33,331 nucleotides of DNA, from NCBI GenBank assembly GCA_949293315.1, contig CASFCH010000074.1:1-33331 (forward strand). Direction: 5' to 3'. Shown piece by piece: positions 1 through 6,525 of the stretch. Positions within the stretch are counted from its first letter, which is position 1. Each line of letters opens with the position of its first letter. The position numbers were made by a program, and so were the translations under genes. Source of the stretch: an uncultured Oscillospiraceae bacterium (GTDB lineage: Bacteria > Bacillota > Clostridia > Oscillospirales > Acutalibacteraceae). The notes beneath the pieces are model-generated. The model ran no database searches. It saw only the letters and a program-made list of their open reading frames with translations, and was not told the DNA's origin.

Positions 1-536
1 ATGAAAACGGCTACACCGAAAAGATCCTCGACGTCCTCAAAGAAAAGCAGGTCCCCGCCGCATTCTTCGTCACGCGCCCCTATGTGGAGAGCAGCCCGGA
101 GATCGTGGCGCGGATGATTCGGGAGGGGCACATCGTGGGCAACCACTCCGACAGGCACCCCGATTTCTCCACCATCAGCCGTACGCGCATGGCGCAGGAG
201 ATCCAGACTGTCGACAACCTCCTGCGCACAAAGTTCGGGTACTCCTCCCCCTACTTCCGTTTCCCGGAGGGGGCGTGTTCGATCAGCGCACTGGAGCTGG
301 TGCAGTCCATCGGATATACAAGCGTCTTCTGGTCCTCCGCCTACGCGGACTGGGACCCGGACAATCAGAAGGGCGCCGATTACGCCTATCAGACGGTCCT
401 GGACCGCCTGCACCCCGGCTGCGTACAGCTGCTGCACGCCGTATCCAAAGATAATGCCGAGGCGCTGGGCCGGATCATCGATTCCGCCCGATCGCAGGGA
501 TATACGTTCCGCAGCCTGGAAGAATACGCAGGATAA
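1..536 (+). CDS. pdaA: PdaA-type polysaccharide (N-acetylmuramic acid) deacetylase, 5' truncated
   Basis: The reading frame is open from the window edge (first full codon at base 3), so the start lies outside. The visible 177 residues are the C-terminal two thirds of a NodB-fold deacetylase. The first residues (ENGYT) follow the catalytic Asp region of PdaA, which would be just upstream of the window. The metal-binding HxxxH motif is present as NHSDRHPD, followed by FRFPEGACS (the FRxPxG motif), an SVFWSSAYADWD segment and a PGCVQLLHAVSKDNAEAL stretch, all in PdaA order. In Bacillus, PdaA removes acetyl groups from muramic acid to make muramic delta-lactam in the spore cortex, so the gene hints at sporulation. 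The family call is firm; sporulation of this organism is inference. A terminator follows the stop. Confidence 0.9.
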   Translation, partial: ENGYTEKILDVLKEKQVPAAFFVTRPYVESSPEIVARMIREGHIVGNHSDRHPDFSTISRTRMAQEIQTVDNLLRTKFGYSSPYFRFPEGACSISALELVQSIGYTSVFWSSAYADWDPDNQKGADYAYQTVLDRLHPGCVQLLHAVSKDNAEALGRIIDSARSQGYTFRSLEEYAG

Positions 537-552
537 GCACACCCTGTCCCCT

Positions 553-587
553 TTCACCGCCTGCCCCCTTGCAGACGGTGAATTTTT
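553..587 (+). terminator. Intrinsic terminator after pdaA
   Basis: TTCACCG (553-559) pairs with CGGTGAA (576-582), with an inner CTGC/GCAG helix around the loop CCCCTT, followed directly by five T (583-587). It lies 17 bases after the pdaA stop and before the stop of the convergent deacetylase gene. Confidence 0.8.
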
Positions 588-612
588 GTGCCGTGCGCAC
601 CCAAAGCGCGTG

Positions 613-1476
613 TTAAACCGGCGTGTCCTCCGGCTTCAGTTTCCGGAAAATTCCCCAGGAGACCACGCGCACCCCGCGCTCGCGCGCCCGCTGGAGCAGA
701 TCGCCGCTGCGCAGCAGCTCAAACTCCCACACCCGCTTCTGCCAGCCGGGGTCCCCTTCGACCGGATAGGCCGGGTGCAGGAACATCTCCGTGATCCCGG
801 CGATGCAGCCGTCCACCGCATCCAGATAGTACCGCCTGAGATTTTCATAATTCCCGATACGTTCCACCGAGTCCGGATTGGAGACCAGGTCGTCCAACAT
901 CGGCACGCCGTACCGCTCGCCGGCGGCCACGATCCGGCGCTGCAGTGCCAGCAGCGGGCGCGGCGCTCTCCGGTGCAGCATCCGGTCCAGGTATCCGGAC
1001 GTCTTCGGGAACCGGTACGGGAGGTGATGGCGGGCGCAGAAGCGGTAGGCCTCTACATAAAACCGCCGCCCGTTGATCCCATACAGGGTCCCGCAGTGGT
1101 TGTCCGCATGGTCCACCGTACAGCCCGCGTCCGAAAGAAAGCGGTACTGTGCCTCCAGCTCCGCGGCCACATCCGCACGCCGCGCGTGCAGGGCCAGCGG
1201 AAGCTGCCCGCAGTAGAGCCCCGCCCCGTCGGAGAGCGAACGGGCGCCGCTCAGGCTGCGCCAGGGACGCTCCCGGCTGTCCGAATTGATCGTGAGGTGG
1301 ACGCCAACCGGCATCCCCCGATCCCTGGCCGTCTCCGCCGCCCGGCGCGCGTCCTGCGCCACCGTCATCACGGAGGTGGACGTGATCAGCCCGGCCTCGT
1401 ACAGCTGTGTGACGGCATCCGTCTGCTGCGGGTTATAGCCGTAATCATCCGCGTTGATAATCAAATACCTGTCCAT
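613..1476 (-). CDS. ChbG/YdjC-family carbohydrate deacetylase
   Basis: A 287-residue protein of the YdjC/ChbG (HpnK-like) family, TIM-barrel-like metal-dependent deacetylases that remove acetyl groups from chito-oligosaccharides or related N-acetylated sugars. The N-terminus has the family hallmark INADDYGYN (the two Asp are catalytic/metal-binding), followed by GVHLTINSD with its metal-binding His (about residue 60) and DHADNHCG (second His cluster, about residue 120). Length is normal for the family. There is no signal peptide, so it is predicted cytosolic, as for ChbG acting on imported disaccharides. It has its own sigma-A promoter (1521-1549) and is convergent with pdaA; the substrate cannot be told from sequence. 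The start codon ATG at 1476 has a purine-rich GAAGAGAGG upstream. Confidence 0.88.
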   Translation of the reverse strand: MDRYLIINADDYGYNPQQTDAVTQLYEAGLITSTSVMTVAQDARRAAETARDRGMPVGVHLTINSDSRERPWRSLSGARSLSDGAGLYCGQLPLALHARRADVAAELEAQYRFLSDAGCTVDHADNHCGTLYGINGRRFYVEAYRFCARHHLPYRFPKTSGYLDRMLHRRAPRPLLALQRRIVAAGERYGVPMLDDLVSNPDSVERIGNYENLRRYYLDAVDGCIAGITEMFLHPAYPVEGDPGWQKRVWEFELLRSGDLLQRARERGVRVVSWGIFRKLKPEDTPV

Positions 1477-1520
1477 TTCGACGCCTCTCTTCCCCGCCGG
1501 AATCCGGCCGTTTCGCTTTG

Positions 1521-1549
1521 ACTATAGCACACACAGGGAATAAATGCAA
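1521..1549 (-). promoter_or_regulatory. Sigma-A promoter of the ChbG/YdjC gene
   Basis: On the minus strand, TTGCAT (1549-1544) and TATAGT (1526-1521) are separated by exactly 17 nt. Predicted transcription start is near 1514, giving a leader of about 38 nt. Confidence 0.75.
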
Positions 1550-1664
1550 TGGCTGTGGGCGGGTGAAAAGCATTTTCGCCTCCTTTTTTCAGGGCGGCGT
1601 ATCCATTCAGCCTGCAATCGGGTGACAATCCCTCAATATATGTTGCGGAGAAAGGAATCTCATC

Positions 1665-2669
1665 ATGGAAAAGTCAGCAAAAATCTTGGAGCTTCACGCG
1701 GGAACAGCCCCGCCCGCTCCGCCGTCTCCGGACGACCGGCTGGAGGCCCGGCGGCGCAGGGGGCGGGAGTATTACCGGAAAAACAGGGACCGGATCTGCA
1801 CGCAGCAGCGGGAGCGGTACCGGCAGATGGATAAGGCCGCGCACGCAGCGCGTATCCGCGAATACAGGCGCCGCAACCACGAAAAGGTCTGCGCGCAGCG
1901 GCGGGAATACCGCGCCCGGAACCGGGAGGCCTTTCTGGAGCGGGACAGGCGCTACCGTGCCGCCAACCGGGAAAAGGTGCTGGCCTGCGCGCGGCAGTAC
2001 TGGTGGGCAAACCGGGACCGTCTGACCGCGCTCAAGCGGACCTACAACGCGGAGCATCGGGAGCAGCGGCTTGCATACTACGCCGCCAACCGGGACCGGA
2101 TCCGGGAACAGCAGCGCCTCTACCGTGAAAAGAACCGAGCGGAGATCCTGCAAAAAAAGCGGGCCTATTATCTGAAGAACCGGGAGTCGCTGCTGCGCAA
2201 AAGGCGGGAGATGCCGCCCGAGGCACGCGAGGCCGCGCGGGAGCGCTGGCGGCGCTATTATGAAAAAAACCGCTACACCCTCTGCCGCAAAAAATTGGAC
2301 GAGCAGTGTTACCGCAGCATTCAGGATATCCGCGCCCGCTGCCCGGAACGGGTGCAGGAATATCTCAGTCGCTACCCCTTTGAGCAGTACGCCCGCCGCC
2401 AGATCGAGCGGGAACTGGCCTGGCGGGGGATCTCCCCCGCCAGGGAGGTGTACATGGAGTGCTATGACGCCGGGATGCTCGCCTATCTGTACAGCATCCA
2501 CCGCTGTGCGCTGATGGCGTGCGGCTACACGGAATATTACATCCGGAAAATGATCCGCATTCTGATTCTCTGCGCGCTCGTCGTCTCCGCGGAGGTGGGC
2601 AACCTCTGCCGCCAGAACAACCTGACCGAATGGCGGCTTGACCGCGAGGATGTCCCGCAGATCTGCTGA
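1665..2669 (+). CDS. Arg-rich pentadecad-repeat protein of unknown function
   Basis: I do not recognise a named family. The 334-residue product has a Pro/Ala-rich N-terminus (about 1-30), then a highly basic, almost certainly helical region (about 36-203) made of 15-residue repeats with the pattern Y-x3-N-R-[ED]-x-hydrophobic, rich in Arg and Tyr. A non-repetitive C-terminal domain follows (about 205-334), containing a hydrophobic stretch near 290-305 (IRILILCALVVSAEVG) too weak to call a membrane segment. It has no signal peptide. Similar Tyr/Asn/Arg repeats are seen at the N-termini of some HNH-type and phage-related proteins, but no HNH motif is present here. The charge suggests nucleic-acid binding, which is inference. 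The ATG at 1665 follows GAGAAAGGAA. It is 17 nt upstream of the next gene and probably co-transcribed with it. Confidence 0.75.
   Translation: MEKSAKILELHAGTAPPAPPSPDDRLEARRRRGREYYRKNRDRICTQQRERYRQMDKAAHAARIREYRRRNHEKVCAQRREYRARNREAFLERDRRYRAANREKVLACARQYWWANRDRLTALKRTYNAEHREQRLAYYAANRDRIREQQRLYREKNRAEILQKKRAYYLKNRESLLRKRREMPPEAREAARERWRRYYEKNRYTLCRKKLDEQCYRSIQDIRARCPERVQEYLSRYPFEQYARRQIERELAWRGISPAREVYMECYDAGMLAYLYSIHRCALMACGYTEYYIRKMIRILILCALVVSAEVGNLCRQNNLTEWRLDREDVPQIC
1770..2273 (+). repeat. Degenerate 45-bp coding repeats (15-aa units, about 12 copies)
   Basis: Anchor aromatic/Tyr positions fall at residues 36, 52, 67, 82, 97, 112, 127, 138, 153, 168, 183 and 198. The step is 15 almost throughout, with one 16 and one 11; unit 183 is degenerate (Met-Pro-Pro). 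Asn (or His/Asp/Ala) is four residues after each anchor and an aliphatic residue usually eight after. Confidence 0.85.
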
Positions 2670-2686
2670 AGGGGAGGAGGGACGCC

Positions 2687-3004
2687 ATGTACTGGACTGT
2701 CAGCGTAGACCCCGCTCATATCGTCTGCCGCAAGCAGCTCATTTTCAGTCTGCTGCGCCTGATGCGCCGGGTCCTGATCCCCAACGATTACAAGCTGATC
2801 CTCATGCGCTGTGGAATGGACGACGCGCCCGGCCTGATGGAATTTGACGAATTGGCGCTGTTTTTCGGCCTCCCCTCCCCGGGCTGTGCGCAGCGCCGGT
2901 ACGAACGCGCTGTGGACCGTGTGCGCGCGGCCATCCCGGGCAGCGAGGTGGAGCGGTGGATCGGCAGCTATCGCCGGCTCTACACCGGAGATGCGCTGTT
3001 TTGA
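2687..3004 (+). CDS. Small protein with sigma-70 region-4-like pattern
   Basis: A 105-residue protein, start ATG 2687 chosen because GGGGAGGAGG ends 6 nt before it. I do not recognise a specific family. The segment from about residue 30 to 85 (LIPNDYKLILMRCGMDD, then FDELALFFGLPSP, then RRYERAVDRVRAAI) resembles the spacing of sigma-70 region 4: a 'xxREreVLxLRyGL' helix, the first helix of a helix-turn-helix (xxEIAxxxGLS), and a recognition/trailing helix ending in A-x-x-x-x-R. The similarity is by eye and weak, and there is no region 2, so it is not a complete sigma factor. The gene directly follows the repeat protein and is closed by a terminator, so the two form a bicistronic unit. Confidence 0.6.
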   Translation: MYWTVSVDPAHIVCRKQLIFSLLRLMRRVLIPNDYKLILMRCGMDDAPGLMEFDELALFFGLPSPGCAQRRYERAVDRVRAAIPGSEVERWIGSYRRLYTGDALF

Positions 3005-3021
3005 TCCGAACCCCATTTTTT

Positions 3022-3060
3022 CGGAGGTCCGCCGTGGAAGTCTGCGCGGGCCTCCGTTTT
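3022..3060 (+). terminator. Intrinsic terminator of the repeat-protein unit
   Basis: CGGAGGTCC (3022-3030) pairs with GGGCCTCCG (3048-3056) with one G-T wobble, followed by four T. It begins 17 bases after the stop at 3004. Confidence 0.8.
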
Positions 3061-3063
3061 CCC

Positions 3064-3092
3064 TTGCAATCTCACCGTGGAACGGCTATAAT
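3064..3092 (+). promoter_or_regulatory. Sigma-A promoter of the GH89 gene
   Basis: TTGCAA (3064-3069) and a perfect TATAAT (3087-3092) are spaced 17 nt. It directly abuts the preceding terminator. Transcription would start near 3099, about 40 nt before the start codon. Confidence 0.85.
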
Positions 3093-3139
3093 AGGCGTGA
3101 CCGCGCCGCGGTCATTTGGATATAAGGGAGAGAATTTTG

Positions 3140-5266
3140 ATGATGAACGATTTTTTGACACGCGTGCTCGGTCCGCAGGCGGCGGATCGCTTTATCGCGC
3201 AGATCATCCCGCCGGACGGCCAAAAAAATTGTTATGAGGTCGCTTCACACGGGGACCGGATCGTTTTGCGCGGCGATTGCCCCGTCTCGGTCGCCATGGC
3301 GCTCAACGCCTATCTGACCGAGGTCTGCCGGATCAATTACAGCTGGAACGGCAACCGGGAGATCCGCCTGACGCACTTCCCCGCCCCGGACGGCCCGATC
3401 CGCCGGACCGTCGATCAGAAATACCGCGTCTATATGAACTACTGCACCCTCTGCTACTCCATGGCGTGGTGGGACTGGTCCCGCTGGGAAAAGGAGATCG
3501 ACTTCATGGCGATGAAGGGGATCAACATGCCCCTGGCCGTCGTGGGGACGGAAAAGGTCTGGTTTGACACGCTCGTGGCGTTGGGAATGACACAGGAGGA
3601 AAGTCTGCACTGTATCTCCGGCCCCGCCTTCTGGGCGTGGCAGCTGATGACAAATATCGACAGCTACATGCCGCCCGCGGATCAAAAATATATTGACGAG
3701 CGCGCCGCGCTCGGCCAAAAGATTATGAAACGTTATCTGGAATTTGGCATGTTCCCCATCCAGCAGGGATATTCGGGTCATCTGCCCCTGATCGCCCGGG
3801 AAAAATTCCCCGCCGCAAAAATTCAGGCCAAGGCCGAATGGTGTGATTTTCCGGCCACGGCGCAGCTCGATCCCACGGATCCGCTGTTTTCCAGAATCGG
3901 ACGCATTTTCCTGGAAAAGCAGGACGCGCTCTTCGGGAGCCATCACTTCTATGCGTGCGATCCGTTCCACGAGGGAACGCCCCCGAAAAAGTGGCCCGGC
4001 TATCTGAAAAAAGTCGCCCGCGCGATTGACCGCGTGTATCGCGACTTTGACCCGGAGGGCATCTGGGTCATGCAGTCCTGGTCCCTGCGCCCGGGGATCG
4101 TCAGGGCGGTGGACCGCGACCGTCTGCTGATCCTCGACATCGACGGAAACCGTGCAAAGGGGACGCGGAATTTCTGGAAATACCCGTTTGTCAGCGGCCA
4201 TCTGCACAACTTCGGCGGCAAAAACAGCCTGCACGGCGATCTGGACGGGGTGGCGGAAAACGCCTACGCAAAACTGAAAATGCGGGGTGCCAACGTGGTC
4301 GGGACCGGCCTGTTCCCGGAGGGGATCGAACAGAACCCCGTCTACTATGATCTGGCATTTGACATCGGAACCAGAAGCGGCGCGGCTGATATCGACGTCT
4401 GGCTGGACGATTACGTCCGCCGCCGGTACGGTTCTCAGAGCGCGGATGCCCGCGCGGCCTGGGCGCTGCTCCGGAAGAGCTGCTATCATAAAAACGCCCC
4501 CTATGAGGAGGAGGCGGGCTCCATCATCTGCTGCCGGCCCGCCATGCATCCCCGGCACGCCGCCCCCAACGACAAACTGGGCACGCTCTACCGCAATGAG
4601 GATCTGATCCGCGCCCTCGGGCTTCTCCTGCGGGATCGTGCGGCGCTCGCCGCCAGCGACGGATATCAGTTCGATGTGTGCGACCTGACGCGGCAGATCC
4701 TCAGCAACCGCGCGCTGGAGCTGCACGGGGCGATCACCGCCCTGTGCGAACAGCGGGACATTCACGCGGCGGAAAAAAAGATTGCAGAATTCCTGACACT
4801 GCTGGAGGACGTGGACACGCTCGTCTCCCACCGCAGCGAGCTGACGCTCGCGCGCTGGATCAACGGCGCCCACCGCCTGGCCGCAGATGAAGCGGAAAAG
4901 AAATATTATGACAAATGCGCCCGCACGCTCCTCACGCTCTGGGGCGACATCGGCCGTGATCCGGCGCTGTGCGACTACGCCTGGCGCGAGTGGGGCGGCC
5001 TGATCCGGGAATACTATCTGCCCCGCTGGCGGATGTACTATGACGCCGTGCTCGAAAATATGCGCAACGGACGGGAGACGCCGGATAACACGCCCAACGG
5101 TCGGCTTGTCTTCGACCGCCCGCTCACCCGCGCCACGGAAGTCGGGAAAAAGCTGTTCGAATTCGAATACAGGTGGATCGATACGATGTGCGACTACCCG
5201 GAGCCGGCGGATAATGATGTCCTCCCGTTTGTGGACCGGCTCGTGGAAAAATACCGGCTTGTGTGA
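3140..5266 (+). CDS. Alpha-N-acetylglucosaminidase (GH89, NAGLU family)
   Basis: The 708-residue product belongs to glycoside hydrolase family 89, retaining exo-alpha-N-acetylglucosaminidases acting on GlcNAc-alpha-1,4-Gal mucin caps or heparan-type ends. An N-terminal alpha/beta domain is followed by the barrel with YMNYCTLCYSMAWWDWSRWEKEIDFMAMKGINMPL-type sequence. Candidate catalytic glutamates are Glu278 in DPFHEGTPP and Glu394 in FPEGIEQNP; their separation (116) is close to the two catalytic Glu of the Clostridium perfringens enzyme. A helical C-terminal domain completes the family architecture. There is no signal peptide, unlike secreted homologues, so it probably acts on imported sugars. 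I chose ATG 3140 (GGGAGAG at 3126-3132) over the in-frame TTG at 3116, which precedes the Shine-Dalgarno site. Confidence 0.92.
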   Translation: MMNDFLTRVLGPQAADRFIAQIIPPDGQKNCYEVASHGDRIVLRGDCPVSVAMALNAYLTEVCRINYSWNGNREIRLTHFPAPDGPIRRTVDQKYRVYMNYCTLCYSMAWWDWSRWEKEIDFMAMKGINMPLAVVGTEKVWFDTLVALGMTQEESLHCISGPAFWAWQLMTNIDSYMPPADQKYIDERAALGQKIMKRYLEFGMFPIQQGYSGHLPLIAREKFPAAKIQAKAEWCDFPATAQLDPTDPLFSRIGRIFLEKQDALFGSHHFYACDPFHEGTPPKKWPGYLKKVARAIDRVYRDFDPEGIWVMQSWSLRPGIVRAVDRDRLLILDIDGNRAKGTRNFWKYPFVSGHLHNFGGKNSLHGDLDGVAENAYAKLKMRGANVVGTGLFPEGIEQNPVYYDLAFDIGTRSGAADIDVWLDDYVRRRYGSQSADARAAWALLRKSCYHKNAPYEEEAGSIICCRPAMHPRHAAPNDKLGTLYRNEDLIRALGLLLRDRAALAASDGYQFDVCDLTRQILSNRALELHGAITALCEQRDIHAAEKKIAEFLTLLEDVDTLVSHRSELTLARWINGAHRLAADEAEKKYYDKCARTLLTLWGDIGRDPALCDYAWREWGGLIREYYLPRWRMYYDAVLENMRNGRETPDNTPNGRLVFDRPLTRATEVGKKLFEFEYRWIDTMCDYPEPADNDVLPFVDRLVEKYRLV

Positions 5267-5276
5267 GGCGCCCGCT

Positions 5277-5783
5277 ATGGAAAAACAGATTCACACCATC
5301 CCGCCGGTTTTCGACGGGCGGTCGCGCGTCCTGATCCTGGGCAGCTTCCCGTCCGTCAAGTCCCGGCAGGTTCAATTCTATTATGGCAACCCGCAGAACC
5401 GCTTCTGGAACGTACTCGCCGGCGTGCTGGGGGAGACGGCGCCGGATACGGCGGAGGATCGGCGGCGCTTTCTGCTGACGCACGGGATCGCCCTGTGGGA
5501 TGTGATCGCCTCCTGCACGATCTCCGGCTCGGCCGACAGCTCCATCCGCGACGCAGTTCCGAACGATCTCTCCCTGCTTTTAAACCGGGCTCCCATCCGC
5601 CGGATCTATACAAACGGCACAACCGCCGCCCGCCTCTACCACAGGCTGCTGCTGCCGCAGACGGGCCGCGAGGCCGTCACGCTTCCCTCCACCAGCCCGG
5701 CGAACGCCTCCTATTCGCTGGAGCGTCTGATCGAATGCTGGAAGGTCATCGCCCCGGAAGCGGAGCCGTTTTCATCCAGGTGA
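5277..5783 (+). CDS. UDG-superfamily DNA glycosylase, deoxyinosine (hypoxanthine) type
   Basis: A 168-residue protein of the uracil-DNA glycosylase superfamily. ILGSFPSVKSR (about residues 19-29) is the motif I loop and YYGNPQNRFW (about 33-42) is typical of the DNA-deoxyinosine/hypoxanthine glycosylase group; LPSTSPANA (about 141-149) is the C-terminal motif II region. The role would be removal of deaminated bases (hypoxanthine, possibly xanthine or uracil) in base-excision repair. It starts at ATG 5277, 10 nt after the GH89 stop, so it is probably co-transcribed with GH89, an odd functional pairing that is likely coincidental. The upstream in-frame extension overlaps GH89 in another frame and was discarded. 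Confidence 0.88.
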   Translation: MEKQIHTIPPVFDGRSRVLILGSFPSVKSRQVQFYYGNPQNRFWNVLAGVLGETAPDTAEDRRRFLLTHGIALWDVIASCTISGSADSSIRDAVPNDLSLLLNRAPIRRIYTNGTTAARLYHRLLLPQTGREAVTLPSTSPANASYSLERLIECWKVIAPEAEPFSSR

Positions 5784-5833
5784 CGGCCCCGACTTCTCCA
5801 CCCGTTTCGATCCTCATGGCTTTAAAGACGCAA

Positions 5834-5870
5834 AGCGCCCTGTGCGAAAATCCGCACAGGGCGCTCTTTC
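5834..5870. terminator. Bidirectional intrinsic terminator
   Basis: A perfect 12-bp stem, GCGCCCTGTGCG (5835-5846) and CGCACAGGGCGC (5853-5864), has the loop AAAATC. It is followed by TCTTTC on plus, with A-rich sequence before it on the other side. It sits between the DNA glycosylase gene and the convergent hxlR-type gene. The stem core recurs in the hairpin at 9039-9084. Confidence 0.85.
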
Positions 5871-5887
5871 GTGACCGAAAGCGGTTT

Positions 5888-6226
5888 TTACGGCTGGAGG
5901 GAGGCCTTGTACCCCTCGCCCCAGGTCTTCATGGCATCCAAAATGGGGCTGAGGCTCCGGCCCAGCTCGGTGAGCGTGTATTCGACCCGCGGCGGCACTT
6001 CCGCGTATACTTTCCGGCTGACCAGTCCGCTGGCCTCCATAGCGCGCAGCTGTGCCGTCAGCACCTTTTGCGAGACATTGCCCACGGATTTTTTCAGCTC
6101 GCCAAACCGTCTGGTCCCGGGCAGCAGATCGCGCAGGATGAGCACCTTCCACTTGTCGCCGATGAGCGTCAGTGTGGTCTCCACCGGGCAGGCGGGCAGT
6201 TCTTTGATCTCTTTGCGGCTCTCCAT
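5888..6226 (-). CDS. HxlR-family transcriptional regulator
   Basis: A 112-residue winged-helix protein of the HxlR family (PF01638), related to MarR. Diagnostic sequence runs CPVETTLTLIGDKWKVLILRDL, then GTRRFGELKKSVGNVSQKVL, then AEVPPRVEYTLTELG. Cys13 occupies the position of the conserved redox/electrophile-sensing cysteine in YodB and HypR of Bacillus; whether it senses here is inference. Start ATG 6226 was preferred because GGGAGG lies 7 nt upstream; an in-frame GTG at 6241 would begin inside that ribosome-binding site. The gene is divergent from the metallo-beta-lactamase-like gene, with candidate operators overlapping both promoters, which fits the usual habit of HxlR proteins of controlling themselves and the divergent neighbour. 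Confidence 0.93.
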   Translation of the reverse strand: MESRKEIKELPACPVETTLTLIGDKWKVLILRDLLPGTRRFGELKKSVGNVSQKVLTAQLRAMEASGLVSRKVYAEVPPRVEYTLTELGRSLSPILDAMKTWGEGYKASLQP

Positions 6227-6248
6227 CTCAAGGCCTCCCACACAATCG

Positions 6249-6298
6249 TTTCAAATTGAAAGTTACATTCAAATTATACCATACTGCCAATTTTGAAT
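6249..6298. promoter_or_regulatory. Candidate HxlR operators (inverted repeats)
   Basis: Two inverted repeats lie around the hxlR promoter: TTTCAA-N1-TTGAAA (6249-6261), just downstream of the minus-strand -10, and ATTCAAA (6267-6273) with TTTGAAT (6292-6298), spanning the -10 and spacer. The TTCAAA/TTTGAA half-site recurs, as expected for a dimeric autoregulator. Protein binding is inference. Confidence 0.5.
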
Positions 6299-6301
6299 CA
6301 A
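6273..6301 (-). promoter_or_regulatory. Sigma-A promoter of the hxlR-type gene
   Basis: On the minus strand, TTGATT (6301-6296) and a perfect TATAAT (6278-6273) are 17 nt apart. The leader would be about 40 nt. Confidence 0.75.
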
Positions 6302-6401
6302 CCGCCGGGATTTCCGAAGAATGCAAATATTTTTTTGAATCCTCGGCCGCCATAAATCCCGCAGCCGCGCAATCGTTCCCTCCCGGTAACTACAGCACAT
6401 G

Positions 6402-6441
6402 AAAGTGCGTACTTTACACGCTGAACCGCTGTGCCTATAAT
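6402..6441 (+). promoter_or_regulatory. Sigma-A promoter of the MBL-like gene with overlapping palindrome
   Basis: TTTACA (6413-6418) and TATAAT (6436-6441) have a 17-nt spacer. The inverted repeat AAAGT-GCGT-ACTTT (6402-6415) overlaps the -35, a good place for a repressor such as the neighbouring HxlR protein. The spacing to the start codon is about 84 nt. Confidence 0.7.
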
Positions 6442-6525
6442 AAAGTCAAGAGCTGCGGAGAACAGCCGGCCGGCACTCCAACTCAAAATTCAAGGCAACA
6501 CGCAATATTACAGGAGGAAACTGCT

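Noticed and set aside
454-1521. 355-residue plus-strand frame over the ChbG/YdjC gene
   Set aside because: It overlaps pdaA and runs antisense to a gene with a complete deacetylase signature and its own promoter.
1770-2273. CRISPR array or DNA-level tandem repeat
   Set aside because: The 45-bp periodicity is visible in the protein but the DNA units are degenerate and lack exact repeats or spacers.
3245-4873. 542-residue open frame antisense to the GH89 gene
   Set aside because: The sense strand carries conserved GH89 motifs with both catalytic Glu; the antisense product has no pattern and no start signal.
6227-6241. Upstream GTG start for the HxlR gene (adding five residues)
   Set aside because: It would begin within the ribosome-binding site GGGAGG; ATG 6226 with 7-nt spacing is better supported.
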